Positions 19,201-28,128 of a stretch of 64,000 bases of DNA are shown piece after piece; position 1 is the first letter of the stretch; every line of letters starts with the position of its first letter. Under the pieces are notes generated by a model. The model was not told where the DNA came from and searched no databases. It was given only the letters and a program-made list of their open reading frames with translations. Source of the stretch: Mucilaginibacter segetis (lineage in GTDB: Bacteria; Bacteroidota; Bacteroidia; Sphingobacteriales; Sphingobacteriaceae); the NCBI RefSeq assembly GCF_016522075.1, contig NZ_JAEHFW010000001.1, forward strand, positions 1,364,001-1,428,000. The letters run 5' to 3'. The position numbers were made by a program, and so were the translations under genes.

Positions 19201-20399
19201 AGCAATACATTATTTTTTCTGCCCATACGTGCAAGGAAACCGATAAACTGGAAATAGTAGTGGCCAATTCGGGTTGCAAGCTTACTGATAATGAGATCAG
19301 TCGCCTTTTTGACAGGTTCTTTGTGGTAGATAGCAGCCAGCAAAACAAAATAAGCTCCGGTATTGGCCTGGCATTTACCCGCCAGTTAACACAGCTTTTA
19401 GGCAGCGAAATAAGCGTGAGTTGTGAGAATAACTGGATAGCATTTAAAACTCAGTTTCCATTGCATTTTGTACCCGATGAGAGCCAGAGGGTTAATGAAA
19501 CAGAAAAAGGCGATAACGCGGCTTATATATTTAATTCACTGCCGGAAGGCCAGGATAAATCAGGACACATTAATTTGGCAGACAGTAATAAACGGTCACT
19601 TGTAAAAAGTTTTGAACAGGAGGATAAAAAAGCCATACTGATTGTAGATGACGAAGAAAGGATAAGATATCTGTTAAAAGATATTTTGGGTGATACTTAT
19701 ATTATTTATGAGGCATCTACAGGTAAACAGGCAGTGGAGGTAATTAACCGCGCTATGCCAGACCTGATAGTGAGCGATATTATGATGCCCGATATGAACG
19801 GCCTGCAATTGTGCGATCTGATAAAAAATACTTCCGAAACCTGTCATATACCATTCGTGCTTTTATCGGCACGTACTACTGTGCAACAGATGACAGAGGG
19901 TTACAGTTGCGGTGCAGATGCCTATATCCCTAAACCTTTCCAAACTGAGCATTTATTAGTGCGTATTCAAAAGTTATTGGAGTACCGCGATAAGCTGCAC
20001 CAACTGTTTAATTCGGGGAATATAGATATGCAGCTGCATAACAAAGACCTAAACGACAGTGATAAAAACTTTATTGAAAAAGTTACCCGTGTAATTGAGG
20101 AAAATATTGATGAGGAATTGGATGGCGCGTTTTTAGAGAATGCCCTTAACCTGAGTAAAATTCAGTTGTATCGTAAGATAAAAACCTTGTCGGATATGAC
20201 CCCTACTGAACTGATAAGGCATATCAGGCTGCAAAAAGCCTCATCCTTACTGGTAAATTCTGATCTGACAGTTTCAGAGATATTTTATCGTACCGGGTTT
20301 AACAATAAAACGTATTTTTTCAGGGAGTTTAAAAAGATATACAGCTGTTCGCCAAACGAGTATCGTTTAAAATACCGGTTGCCAACATTTAAAAACTAA
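16278..20399 (+). CDS. Hybrid two-component regulator (HTCS) of the glycan locus
   Basis: One-protein sensor and activator. After a signal peptide come many Reg_prop beta-propeller repeats (QDSDNIVWFGTWDGLNYYD and later copies) forming the periplasmic sensor, then a Y_Y_Y domain, a membrane segment at about 787-813, HisKA with His848 in NIAHELQTPLTLI, an HATPase domain (N box NLLSNAFKH; G1 reads ANSGCKLT in place of DxGxG), a receiver with Asp1167 in VSDIMMPD, and an AraC-type DNA-binding domain from about 1270. Length 1373 is normal. It follows the glycosidases and should switch on the SusC operon when oligosaccharide binds the propeller. Confidence 0.95.
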   Translation: MRYLYTLMVFAGLVLCSTKSKAQYTYQQIDNSTGLSNSCINSIYQDSDNIVWFGTWDGLNYYDGNNIHVFNYEKAGSKSAIASNVIYQITGDNNRNIWVGTVQGLSRFNKNTGDFTNYFYNSKKVVTNGYTVSVDKDNDIYAARRNSSQLYHYNAQKDTFETVNIQGLKNFMLLRILFDDNGVLWLLKDDGILEAFKKTAAGFEALKQFSSVDNVDNVFFTNHQIFYATKTGELNRITTNFQKQKLLQLPHEVRSMSFFKQHYVFAWSSKGIGEYDQQFKPSNTIASQIPVLQNVRTTSLMNDATNLLWFGTDGNGVLKVAKKENYFGIVQKQPNGQSFHIPVRAFSEINNELWIGTKGNGIITIKDWGTKNVAFSTIQSFHTNVDLLDNCVYAIEKGNDGLAYIGSDAPGVTLYNLKDKTFIRWDDIINSKNYPTFGSVHCILSDKDGSVWLGLNESGLVHLKLAKTNEGKVKIEYLKRYKYTGNDKGPAADVIYTLAQGSDDRIWIGCRYGGLSVFNKKLNRFKTFKAATYKGSLSNNDVLSVYIDKAKRLWVGTSFGLNWIDEAEAGRSAHPVFEKLNTSSGLPNNTIHAINEDNEHNIWISTNKGLAKINPEKLKIVHYKESDGLQSDEFSDNAVWKDKKGVLYFGGIYGFNYFLPQNIHVSNEQPHLLISDMQFAGKNTPERGLRVLTKNGSSINRHYVLKPQDNYFELNLQPITYTNSQKCQYAYFLEGADKGWHFIGKREKIIYNNLPPGDYTLRIKWSNGEGAWTPGVTAFTVTVKQYWWLTPWAFMIYLAIISAGAYLLIRYRRNKFLMEHELKMEHMLRKKDEDLHQEQLNFFTNIAHELQTPLTLILGSLERYLFKSKKADQQQSGNNFLSIVKQEASRLHFLVHQLLEFRKAESGQLQNHYSYFNISELLANRAGLFNALVEQKELDFSCHIEEGIDMWMDKDKLEKIIFNLLSNAFKHCENKQYIIFSAHTCKETDKLEIVVANSGCKLTDNEISRLFDRFFVVDSSQQNKISSGIGLAFTRQLTQLLGSEISVSCENNWIAFKTQFPLHFVPDESQRVNETEKGDNAAYIFNSLPEGQDKSGHINLADSNKRSLVKSFEQEDKKAILIVDDEERIRYLLKDILGDTYIIYEASTGKQAVEVINRAMPDLIVSDIMMPDMNGLQLCDLIKNTSETCHIPFVLLSARTTVQQMTEGYSCGADAYIPKPFQTEHLLVRIQKLLEYRDKLHQLFNSGNIDMQLHNKDLNDSDKNFIEKVTRVIEENIDEELDGAFLENALNLSKIQLYRKIKTLSDMTPTELIRHIRLQKASSLLVNSDLTVSEIFYRTGFNNKTYFFREFKKIYSCSPNEYRLKYRLPTFKN

Positions 20400-20410
20400 T
20401 TAAATTTCAA

Positions 20411-20935
20411 TTAAAATACCTGTGTTATGCGGGTTGCCGGATAATCTAACTTGGCGCTTTTGCGGGTGCCGCTAACGGTCATGTGCACAATGTTTAGCTG
20501 ATCGTTAAATAAATTGTGCAATATGCTATCGTAAGCCTCTATCTTTTTCGGGCTGGCTATTTTACCTGATTCTATATAAACATTGACGGCTTCGCGGTTT
20601 ATTTCAAAACCAACATAACTTAAGGGTAGTAAAGTGTTGTCTGCCTTTAACTGAAAGTGGTCGGTCAGGTAATTTTTTACCATCACATCCATAGCCGCAT
20701 GCATGTCCGGTTTGGACAGGTCGGACTTACTATGAAACTGTTTTTCAAGCGCGGATTCAAAATCATCAGTAAATATGGTAAAAATAACCTCCAAATGCCC
20801 GTCCTGGTTATTGAAACTAACATCGGCCGTGCTCACATGCAACGGGTGAAAGCTATCGTATTCAGGCTTGCTCCCCAAAAACGGGCCTAATAATATGTAA
20901 CAATATAATATAGACTTACAGAATAAAGCGGTCAT
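20411..20935 (-). CDS. DUF6702-like secreted protein
   Basis: Protein of 174 residues with an N-terminal hydrophobic signal segment (about 8-20), then HPLHVSTADVSFNNQDGHLEVIFTIFTDDFE, a pattern I associate with the DUF6702 family of Bacteroidota. No cysteine pair or catalytic motif is visible after the signal. It runs divergently from the HupE/UreJ gene across a 67-base gap and converges on the HTCS gene. Function is unknown; the family often sits beside HupE and M1 peptidase genes, as here, though this is recollection and not tested. Confidence 0.75.
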   Translation of the reverse strand: MTALFCKSILYCYILLGPFLGSKPEYDSFHPLHVSTADVSFNNQDGHLEVIFTIFTDDFESALEKQFHSKSDLSKPDMHAAMDVMVKNYLTDHFQLKADNTLLPLSYVGFEINREAVNVYIESGKIASPKKIEAYDSILHNLFNDQLNIVHMTVSGTRKSAKLDYPATRITQVF

Positions 20936-21002
20936 GTACTAAACGGATTTTATTTATAGTTTAATCGTGCTAAATTTACGCTTTTAACCTCCTTATTATT
21001 GT

Positions 21003-21581
21003 ATGTCTGATCTGGTTTTTTATTTTAGTTTAGGGTGGAAGCACATCATCAGTACAGAAGCACTTGATCATCAGTTGTTCATCCTCGCCCTTGCCTCAGT
21101 ATATACATTTAAAGATATTAAGCAGGTATTAATACTGGTTACTGCATTTACTATCGGCCATTCATTAACATTAGCGCTAAGTGTGCTTGATGTAATAAGG
21201 TTCCCAAGTAAATGGGTAGAGTTTTTGATACCCTGCACCATTTTTATTACCGCGTTGAACAATATTTTACAGATAAATAAAAAGGGGCGGAGCGCTAAAA
21301 TAAATTATTACCTGGCATTAGGCTTTGGTTTGATACACGGTATGGGCTTTGCCAATGCCATACGTATAATGCTGGCGAAGGATCAATCCATAGGAATGGG
21401 ACTGTTCGGTTTTAATATAGGGTTAGAAGCAGGACAAATTGTGGTGGTTGCCATTATCCTAATTTTTGCACTGATTTTTTTGAATTTTGTTAAGATAAAG
21501 CGGCGGGATTGGATATTTTTTTTATCTTCAGGAGTTTTTGCATTAGCCGTAAAAATGGCTGTTGAGAGGCTGCCGTTTTAA
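21003..21581 (+). CDS. HupE/UreJ-family membrane protein
   Basis: Integral membrane protein of 192 residues with about six hydrophobic segments and no signal peptide. Marks of the HupE/UreJ family are GWKHIISTEALDHQLFILALA (usual form GxxHIxxGxDHxLF), FTIGHSLTLALS, and GLIHGMGFANAI; the repeated His residues in membrane segments are thought to bind nickel or another metal. Hydrogenase or urease genes are absent nearby, so nickel supply is not implied here. It is 29 bases upstream of the M1 peptidase and probably in one operon with it. Confidence 0.88.
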   Translation: MSDLVFYFSLGWKHIISTEALDHQLFILALASVYTFKDIKQVLILVTAFTIGHSLTLALSVLDVIRFPSKWVEFLIPCTIFITALNNILQINKKGRSAKINYYLALGFGLIHGMGFANAIRIMLAKDQSIGMGLFGFNIGLEAGQIVVVAIILIFALIFLNFVKIKRRDWIFFLSSGVFALAVKMAVERLPF

Positions 21582-21610
21582 TGAGTTAAAATAAATTTTA
21601 TTTACATAAT

Positions 21611-24019
21611 ATGAAGCGAATTTTTACAAGCGTATTATTAACCTTAAGTATTGCAGGGGCTGCCGTAGCGCAGGATATTCAAAACAACCCGGGCAGTAAC
21701 CATGGTAATAAATTTGAGCAGTTAGGCACTATACTCCGGTCGCCTAATGAGCAAAGAACTGCCAGCGGCGCCCCGGGCGTTAAATACTGGCAACAACGTG
21801 CAGATTATGATATAAAATGTACGCTGGATGAAAAGAACCTTAAGCTTACAGGAAGCGAAACAGTGACTTATTACAATAACTCACCTGACCCGCTTAGCTA
21901 CATTTGGCTGCAATTGGATGAAAACCAGCACAGCAGCATCAATAATGCTAATTACCAAAGCAGCTCAACTATGCCGCGTGCATCAACTACGCAAAATATT
22001 GATCGTAACGAAGGCAGAAATACTGACGAGGATAACGGCTTGGGAGATGTGATCACCAAACTTACCGACGCTACCGGTAAAAGTTTGCCATATACCATCA
22101 ATAAAACCATGATGCGTATCGATTTGGCTACGCCGTTAAAATCAGGAGAGAAACTGGTATTCAATATTGACTGGAACTATAAAATTACTGACCGTAAAAC
22201 CATAGGCGGCAGGGGTGGTTATGAGTACTTCCCTGAAGATGGGAACTATCTGTTCACCATGACGCAGTGGTATCCGCGCCTATGTGTTTACAGCGATTTC
22301 CAGGGCTGGCAAAATCATCAGTTCACAGGTCGTGGCGAGTTTGCTTTAACATTTGGTAACTTCCACGTACAAATGACCGTTCCTGCCGATCACATTATTG
22401 GTGGTACAGGCGAATGTATCAATTACAGCGCTGTTTTAAGCCCGGAGAGAATGGCCCGGTACAATAAAGCGAAAACATCATCGGTTCCTGTACAGATAGT
22501 TACACTTGCCGAAGCTAAAAAGGCAGAAGCGTCACCTGCCAAGGGTACAAAAACCTGGGTTTTTCAGGCTAATAACGTACGCGATTTTGCATGGGGATCA
22601 TCCCGCAAATTTATATGGGATGCCATGGGGCAAAACGTGGGCGGCAAAAATGTAATGTGCATGAGCTATTATGGTAAAGAGGCTTATAATCTTTACAGCA
22701 AATATTCAACCCGTTTGGTGGCGCACACTATTAAATCATATTCAAGCTTTACTATTCCTTATCCGTATCCGGTTGCTCAAAGCGTTGAGGCATCAAACGG
22801 TATGGAATACCCGATGATATGCTTTAACTATGGCCGTACTGAAAAAGACGGTACCTACAGCGAAAGCACCAAAAATGGAATGATAGGGGTTATCATCCAC
22901 GAAGTTGGCCACAACTTTTTCCCGATGATCATTAACAGTGATGAGCGCCAGTGGACATGGATGGACGAAGGCTTGAATTCTTTTGTGGAATACCTTACTG
23001 AAGAACTTTGGGATAATAAGTTCCCGAGTAAAAAAGGCGCCGCTTATACCATTGTAAATTACATGAAACTGCCTAAGGATGAGTTAGAGCCAATAATGAC
23101 CAACTCTGAAAATATCGTACGATTTGGCCCTAATGCTTACTCAAAACCTGCAACAGCTTTAAATATTTTACGGGAAACTATTATGGGTCGTAAATTATTC
23201 GACTTTGCATTTAAGCAGTACGCAAAACGCTGGGCATTTAAACATCCTACTCCTGAAGATCTTTTCCGTACGATGGAAGATGCGAGCGGTGAGGATCTGG
23301 ATTGGTTTTGGAGGGGCTGGTTCTATGGAACAGATCCGGTTGATATTTCTTTAGATTCGGTAAAAGTTGGGAAAGCTGATCTTGCTGACAAAGCGCCTGA
23401 TAACATGGGAAGACGATTTGGTCGTCGTGGTGAAGAGGTTGCGCCACCTGCGGTAAACAGCTTTGATGATATATCTAAAGTAAGAAACCGCGAAGACAAA
23501 ACTATTAAATTTTATACCGACAGAGATACTGCAACCCGTGATTTCTACTGGAAATACGACAGAGGAATGGTTTCAGTTGATACCGCTAAATTCTCGGCTT
23601 TAGTAAAAGCGCAGCCGGAGCCTGAAGGTTTTGCGACCGAACCATTTACTGCTGAAGACAAAGCTAAATATGGCGGCAAGTATTTTTACGAACTGGACTT
23701 TAGTAATAAAGGCGGTTTAGTTATGCCTATTATTGTAGAATTTACCTTTACCGATGGTACAAAATCCATCGATCGCATTCCCGCCCAAATATGGCGCCTG
23801 AACGAGAAGAAAGTATCTAAATTCTATATTCAGGATAAAGAGGTGGCATCTATTAAACTCGATCCGATGCGCGAAACAGCGGACATAGACGAGAGCAATA
23901 ACTATTGGGGTAAATTACCTCAGCCATCAAAATTTCAGTTATTCAAACAAAAAGTATCTGAAGGCCCCGCCCGTGGCCAGTCTTCGGGTTTAAATCCTAT
24001 GCAGGCCGCAGGGAAATAA
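21611..24019 (+). CDS. M1-family metallopeptidase
   Basis: Zinc aminopeptidase-like enzyme, exported (signal peptide ending TAVAQD style at AAVAQD, about residue 20). The zinc site is complete: His430-Glu431-x2-His434 in IIHEVGHNF and Glu453 in MDEGLNSF, with the family's 18-residue spacing. The exopeptidase motif appears as SNGMEYP in place of GxMEN, which suggests altered specificity compared with classical aminopeptidase N. Length 802. A strong terminator follows at 24040. Confidence 0.93.
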   Translation: MKRIFTSVLLTLSIAGAAVAQDIQNNPGSNHGNKFEQLGTILRSPNEQRTASGAPGVKYWQQRADYDIKCTLDEKNLKLTGSETVTYYNNSPDPLSYIWLQLDENQHSSINNANYQSSSTMPRASTTQNIDRNEGRNTDEDNGLGDVITKLTDATGKSLPYTINKTMMRIDLATPLKSGEKLVFNIDWNYKITDRKTIGGRGGYEYFPEDGNYLFTMTQWYPRLCVYSDFQGWQNHQFTGRGEFALTFGNFHVQMTVPADHIIGGTGECINYSAVLSPERMARYNKAKTSSVPVQIVTLAEAKKAEASPAKGTKTWVFQANNVRDFAWGSSRKFIWDAMGQNVGGKNVMCMSYYGKEAYNLYSKYSTRLVAHTIKSYSSFTIPYPYPVAQSVEASNGMEYPMICFNYGRTEKDGTYSESTKNGMIGVIIHEVGHNFFPMIINSDERQWTWMDEGLNSFVEYLTEELWDNKFPSKKGAAYTIVNYMKLPKDELEPIMTNSENIVRFGPNAYSKPATALNILRETIMGRKLFDFAFKQYAKRWAFKHPTPEDLFRTMEDASGEDLDWFWRGWFYGTDPVDISLDSVKVGKADLADKAPDNMGRRFGRRGEEVAPPAVNSFDDISKVRNREDKTIKFYTDRDTATRDFYWKYDRGMVSVDTAKFSALVKAQPEPEGFATEPFTAEDKAKYGGKYFYELDFSNKGGLVMPIIVEFTFTDGTKSIDRIPAQIWRLNEKKVSKFYIQDKEVASIKLDPMRETADIDESNNYWGKLPQPSKFQLFKQKVSEGPARGQSSGLNPMQAAGK

Positions 24020-24039
24020 AAAATAACGATGTGATTTTT

Positions 24040-24075
24040 AAAAGCGTCTTAACTTAATTGTTAAGGCGTTTTTTT
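24040..24075 (+). terminator. Terminator after the M1 peptidase
   Basis: A 14-pair stem (24040-24053 with 24060-24073, two G-T pairs) around a 6-base loop, ending in a run of seven T. It shows that the permease start must lie further downstream, since a TTG at 24058 falls inside the hairpin. Confidence 0.88.
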
Positions 24076-24129
24076 ATGATGTTAACATGCGTGCTAAAAC
24101 CAAATCTAACTAAACCTGTTTTAATTAAC

Positions 24130-25251
24130 ATGGATAAAATTCTACAAGTACCTGTTGAGTTTTTACACATGGCCTGGGATATTTACTGGGGGCTGGCATT
24201 TGGTTTTATGCTGTCGTCAATTATCAGGGCCTTTATATCTACCGAAAGTATTGCCTCGCGGCTCGGAAAGAATAATGTTGCCGCAGTAGGAATGTCCTCT
24301 TTTTTTGGAGCCATATCCTCTTCCTGTTCGTATGCGGCAGCATCCATGTCGCGTACATTATTATTAAAAGGTGCAACATGGTCAAATGCGGTGGCTTTTA
24401 TGGTAGCCAGTACCAACCTGGTGTTCGAGATATTTATCGTTATCGTTTCGCTTTTGGGATGGTCATTTGTAGCAGGTGAAATAGTAGGGGGTATCTTCTT
24501 TATCATCATATCTTCATTACTTATTGCCTGGGTGTATCCGTCCAAGGTTAAAAAAGAGGCGCAAAAGGAAATGCATGAAAGCGAAAAGCGGGAAATGAAA
24601 GGGCACGACCACCAACACATGCATCACGATCATTCTTCACATCAACATAGCAAAGCCGGATTTAAATCGAAGTTGAAAGAAGCCGCCGGGTATTTTTATA
24701 TGGATGTACTGATGGTAGGTAAAGACATCCTCATCGGCGTTGCTATTGCATCTGCGTTAATGGTGCTGGTACCCGATAGCTTCTGGAAGAATTTATTTTT
24801 AACAGATAATAGCTCTTTACCACATATTGCTGTACTGGCCTGGAATGCTGTAGCCGGTATAATAATAGCCATATTGGCGTTTGTATGCTCTGTAGGTAAT
24901 ATAGTGATGGCGGCTGTATTATGGAAAGGCGGCATATCCTTTGGCGGTGTCATCGCGTTTATTTTGGCCGACCTGGTAACTGTGCCTATGCTGATGGTTT
25001 ACCGCAGGTATTACGGACTTAAAACGATGTGGTTTTTACTAATTACGCTAACCGTTTGTATTTTTATAACCGCGCTTTTTCTGGATTTTAGTTTCGAGGC
25101 TTTAAATTGGCTTCCTAAATCAAACACAGGTGGAATTACTCATGTAAACAACCAGTTTACGTGGGATTGGCAGGCCTGGCTCAACGTGATCTTTATACCC
25201 ACCTCTATAGCTTATTACTTTTGGGGAAGACGGGGAATGAAAATGGCCTAA
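24130..25251 (+). CDS. Permease of the DUF318/YraQ type
   Basis: Membrane permease with eight or more hydrophobic segments. Family marks are SSFFGAISSSCSYAAASMSRTLLLKGATWSNAVAFM in the first half (read as SSSCSYAAA and LLLKGATWSNA) and FVCSVGNIVMAAVLWKGG in the second. A His-rich loop sits at about 175-195 (HDHQHMHHDHSSHQHS), suggesting metal contact. Start chosen at ATG 24130 (MDKILQVPVEF); ATG 24076 is possible, but TTG 24058 lies inside the upstream terminator. Relatives include proposed metal or organoarsenical exporters; the substrate here is unknown. Confidence 0.85.
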   Translation: MDKILQVPVEFLHMAWDIYWGLAFGFMLSSIIRAFISTESIASRLGKNNVAAVGMSSFFGAISSSCSYAAASMSRTLLLKGATWSNAVAFMVASTNLVFEIFIVIVSLLGWSFVAGEIVGGIFFIIISSLLIAWVYPSKVKKEAQKEMHESEKREMKGHDHQHMHHDHSSHQHSKAGFKSKLKEAAGYFYMDVLMVGKDILIGVAIASALMVLVPDSFWKNLFLTDNSSLPHIAVLAWNAVAGIIIAILAFVCSVGNIVMAAVLWKGGISFGGVIAFILADLVTVPMLMVYRRYYGLKTMWFLLITLTVCIFITALFLDFSFEALNWLPKSNTGGITHVNNQFTWDWQAWLNVIFIPTSIAYYFWGRRGMKMA

Positions 25252-26012
25252 AATCTTCTGCCGAGTATCAACTTAATAATTGCTTTATCGGTACTTTTTG
25301 TAAATCCATAACCTGCGCCTGCGTTGAATTCCCAGTTTGGATCAAAATTCAGATCGGTAGCTATGTACACCTGATGCTCTTGTTGCTGAAAGGGATCATA
25401 ATGAAAAAAGCGCCCGGTGCTTCCATAGTATTCCACACCTAAAGCTACAACATTACTTACATCGTAGCTGCCTTTAACATTAGGCGAAAAAATAAATCCC
25501 TGGTTAGCATCTGGTCCGGCAAAGCTTTTTTCCACCGTTGGATTTAAAGCTAAATATAATTTATTCCATTTTTTATCAACTATGGGTCTGATCTCTAAAG
25601 TGCTGGTGTTTGGAGAAAACTCCTTTTTTTGAAATCCAAATTCGGTAGATAAACTTACGCCAACGGGCCATTTCCAGCTATCCGGAACTGCGACGCGTGG
25701 GCGTATGTGCGATCCTACATAAGCTGTTCTTCCGTTATTACCTATAGAGTTAAAAATGTAAAATCCGGTTTCGAACCAGGTTGTCCAGCCATGAGTTATT
25801 TCTATTGTTTCGTGTACTACGTGGTTTGATGGTAGCTGTCCGTAGCTATCTGCAATTTTGCTTCCGCTTATCGTGTAATTGCTATGCAACTCCACCATGG
25901 TTCGGCCTTTATCAACCGTAGGTGATGCATATACCTGTATCTCATAATTATCTTGCGCTCTGACTGTTAATGTAGTAAAAAATATCAGCAGGACAAATAA
26001 AACGGTTTTCAT
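25248..26012 (-). CDS. Predicted outer membrane beta-barrel protein
   Basis: Protein of 254 residues with a clear signal peptide (ends TLTVRAQD) and alternating aromatic and polar strands to a C-terminal LGRRF, typical of small outer membrane barrels. GWTTWFETGFYIF and the central SLSTEFGFQKK resemble strands of unnamed Bacteroidota outer membrane proteins. It overlaps the permease stop by 4 bases tail to tail. The two-component system lies just upstream on the same strand, separated by a strong dyad. Function unknown. Confidence 0.75.
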   Translation of the reverse strand: MKTVLFVLLIFFTTLTVRAQDNYEIQVYASPTVDKGRTMVELHSNYTISGSKIADSYGQLPSNHVVHETIEITHGWTTWFETGFYIFNSIGNNGRTAYVGSHIRPRVAVPDSWKWPVGVSLSTEFGFQKKEFSPNTSTLEIRPIVDKKWNKLYLALNPTVEKSFAGPDANQGFIFSPNVKGSYDVSNVVALGVEYYGSTGRFFHYDPFQQQEHQVYIATDLNFDPNWEFNAGAGYGFTKSTDKAIIKLILGRRF

Positions 26013-26022
26013 TAATTTAATA

Positions 26023-26043
26023 TGATTGATAAGGTATCAATCA
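26023..26043 (-). promoter_or_regulatory. Dyad upstream of the outer membrane protein gene
   Basis: TGATTGATA-N3-TATCAATCA is a perfect 9-base inverted repeat ending about 10 bases before the start codon at 26012. Flanking ATTAAT sequences at 26011-26016 and 26049-26054 extend the symmetry. It could be an operator or a weak terminator of the kinase message; no strong T-tract is present on the minus strand. Confidence 0.5.
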
Positions 26044-26077
26044 AAATTATTAATGAACTCTGTAGAGAATCTGAAGA

Positions 26078-27349
26078 TTAGTTATTGGTAGTAGCAACAG
26101 GCAGATCAATTATAAAAGCATGCATGCTGTTTTTAAAACTATAGGTAATGTTGAATTTATAATACAGGCAAATGCTTTTTACCAGCGTAAGTCCAAGTCC
26201 GGTCCCTTGCGAATTTTTTCCTTTTAAAAATCGATCGAACACACTGTTATTATCAAGTGGCGTAATATCTCCCGTGTTTTTTATGATGAATTGACTTGAG
26301 GACAGTATTATATGTAATTGCCCGTTGATATTGTTGTGCCTTACAGCGTTGCTGAATAAATTATTTAATAAAATATCTGTAAGATATTTACTTGCTGTTA
26401 TTACCCTATCCTGCAGGTGTGTGGTCACACTGATGTTTTTAGATTGCATCAATTCCTGAAATTGCTGTATTTTTTCATTTACAGCTTCTTGCAGGTTAAA
26501 AACCTCATCATCTTTAATAAGACTGTTGTCAATTTTAACTAATAAAAGAAGTGATTGGTTGAGCCTGGTTGATTTATTAATAGATGCGTAAATATCATTT
26601 ATATGTGTGAGTTGCTCTGCGTTTAATCTTTCGTCTTGTATAAGAGTATCCAGTTTTGCAGTTATAACTGCAAGAGGAGTAAGCATTTCATGCGATGCAT
26701 TTTCAGTAAAACTTTTAAGGTTATGAAAATCAGTTTTTGCCCGTATAGACATTTCAGCCACCGCGCTGTTCATCTCCCTGAATTCATCAACTTTATTAGT
26801 TTGAAATTGCAGTTCCGAATCATCAGAGATGTTAAATAATTTAATTTTATTTAAAGTGTAATAAAATGGCTTCCAAAGGTCGTTTAAAATATACCGGTTG
26901 GTAATAAACAGAATAATCAGGAGCAGGGTCATTAATGCAAGCGTTATAAGCGTAATGATCTGGATCAGATACTCCGTGCTTTCCTTGGAAACAGATATGG
27001 TGAACAGGTAATTTTGATTATTGTAGCGTAGTAAACCCTTTACCGCCCGCCTGTCTTCAATTCTTTTTTGTTTAGTATTATAATAAACGGTATCAAAAAA
27101 GTAGGTGTCCATCTTTTTCAGCCCGGTTTTTACAAAAGTTGCCTCATCTTCGTCAAAATCGGTCCGGGTAGGTAAGTGGTGACGGTAATTAATATAGGCT
27201 AAAACTTCAGATACTTCTTCAGAAAGGTCGCTGTCAAATTGTCTGCGGGCTATATAATTGATCACAAAAAAGTAGATAATTGCACCGGTTATTAATACCG
27301 AAACAGATACAATGATGCTTGCTTTATTATAATGGCCTGCTAATTTCAT
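26078..27349 (-). CDS. Sensor histidine kinase
   Basis: Membrane kinase of 423 residues. Two membrane segments (about 12-32 and 145-168) frame a small extracytoplasmic sensor. HisKA carries the phosphorylated His in ENASHEMLTPLAV, the N box is NLLFSNAVRHN, and the G2 box QGTGLGLTLV; the G1 region is shortened to IKNTGDITPL. Its start overlaps the stop of the response regulator by 4 bases, so the two are translated together. The adjoining outer membrane protein and permease may be targets, by position only. Confidence 0.93.
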   Translation of the reverse strand: MKLAGHYNKASIIVSVSVLITGAIIYFFVINYIARRQFDSDLSEEVSEVLAYINYRHHLPTRTDFDEDEATFVKTGLKKMDTYFFDTVYYNTKQKRIEDRRAVKGLLRYNNQNYLFTISVSKESTEYLIQIITLITLALMTLLLIILFITNRYILNDLWKPFYYTLNKIKLFNISDDSELQFQTNKVDEFREMNSAVAEMSIRAKTDFHNLKSFTENASHEMLTPLAVITAKLDTLIQDERLNAEQLTHINDIYASINKSTRLNQSLLLLVKIDNSLIKDDEVFNLQEAVNEKIQQFQELMQSKNISVTTHLQDRVITASKYLTDILLNNLFSNAVRHNNINGQLHIILSSSQFIIKNTGDITPLDNNSVFDRFLKGKNSQGTGLGLTLVKSICLYYKFNITYSFKNSMHAFIIDLPVATTNN

Positions 27350-28023
27350 GCATCGGCAAATTTATAGCCTATACCATAAACCGACTTGATATAATCTTTG
27401 CAATTAGCATCAATAAGTTTTTTCCGTAGATTTTTAATATGCGTATAGATGAAGTCAAAATTATCATGCATATCCATTTCGTCACCCCACAAGTGTTCGG
27501 CAATTGCACTTTTTGATATTACTTTGCTCTTATTGGCAATAAAGTAGAGTAGCATATCATATTCCTTGCGCGTAAGTATAATCGGAGTATGATTTACGCT
27601 AACAGTCCGCCCGTTTAAATCTATTATAATTTCATTGAAAATCAGATTATTGTTACTATTAGCATTTTGTCTCCGGTAAATTGCGGCTATCCTCGCTTTT
27701 AATTCAGCCAAATGGAATGGCTTGGTCAGGTAATCATCGGCACCCATGTACAAGCCCTTTATCTTATCATCAAGCGAATTACGGGCAGTTATAATCAATA
27801 CGGTTTCATTTTTTCTGGTATTTTTAAGGTATTCCAATATGGCAAAGCCTTCGCCATCAGGTAAACCGATGTCCAATAAAACACAATCATAATTATAGGC
27901 CGCTAATTTGTCTATAGCATCGGTACAATTGCCACACCCTTCGCATATGTTACCATCTTCGTTAAGATAAGAAGTAATGTTTTCGCGCAGACCCTGTTCG
28001 TCTTCTATAATAAGTAATTTCAA
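27346..28023 (-). CDS. OmpR/PhoB-type response regulator
   Basis: DNA-binding regulator. With a TTG start at 28023 it reads MKLLIIEDEQ and is 225 residues long, the normal size. The receiver has acidic pocket Glu7-Asp8, phosphorylated Asp51 (LLDIGLPD) and Lys101 (LTKPFH); the winged-helix effector ends SVYGIGYKF. No ATG exists in a sensible place. TTG 28038 (MIKKQLKLL) is a close alternative; a longer frame opening with TTG at 28152 would begin inside a terminator hairpin and is rejected. Partner of the kinase at 26078. Confidence 0.9.
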   Translation of the reverse strand: MKLLIIEDEQGLRENITSYLNEDGNICEGCGNCTDAIDKLAAYNYDCVLLDIGLPDGEGFAILEYLKNTRKNETVLIITARNSLDDKIKGLYMGADDYLTKPFHLAELKARIAAIYRRQNANSNNNLIFNEIIIDLNGRTVSVNHTPIILTRKEYDMLLYFIANKSKVISKSAIAEHLWGDEMDMHDNFDFIYTHIKNLRKKLIDANCKDYIKSVYGIGYKFADA

Positions 28024-28128
28024 TTGTTTTTTTATCAAATATAGCTTTTGATATTGAAGTAAATCTGAAGGATGATATGGTAAATATTGGGGGTGTGTGT
28101 ATTTGATCTGCCTATATTTATAGATAAT

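Noticed and set aside
24058..24129. Extension of the permease to a TTG start
   Set aside because: The codon is inside the terminator of the M1 peptidase gene.
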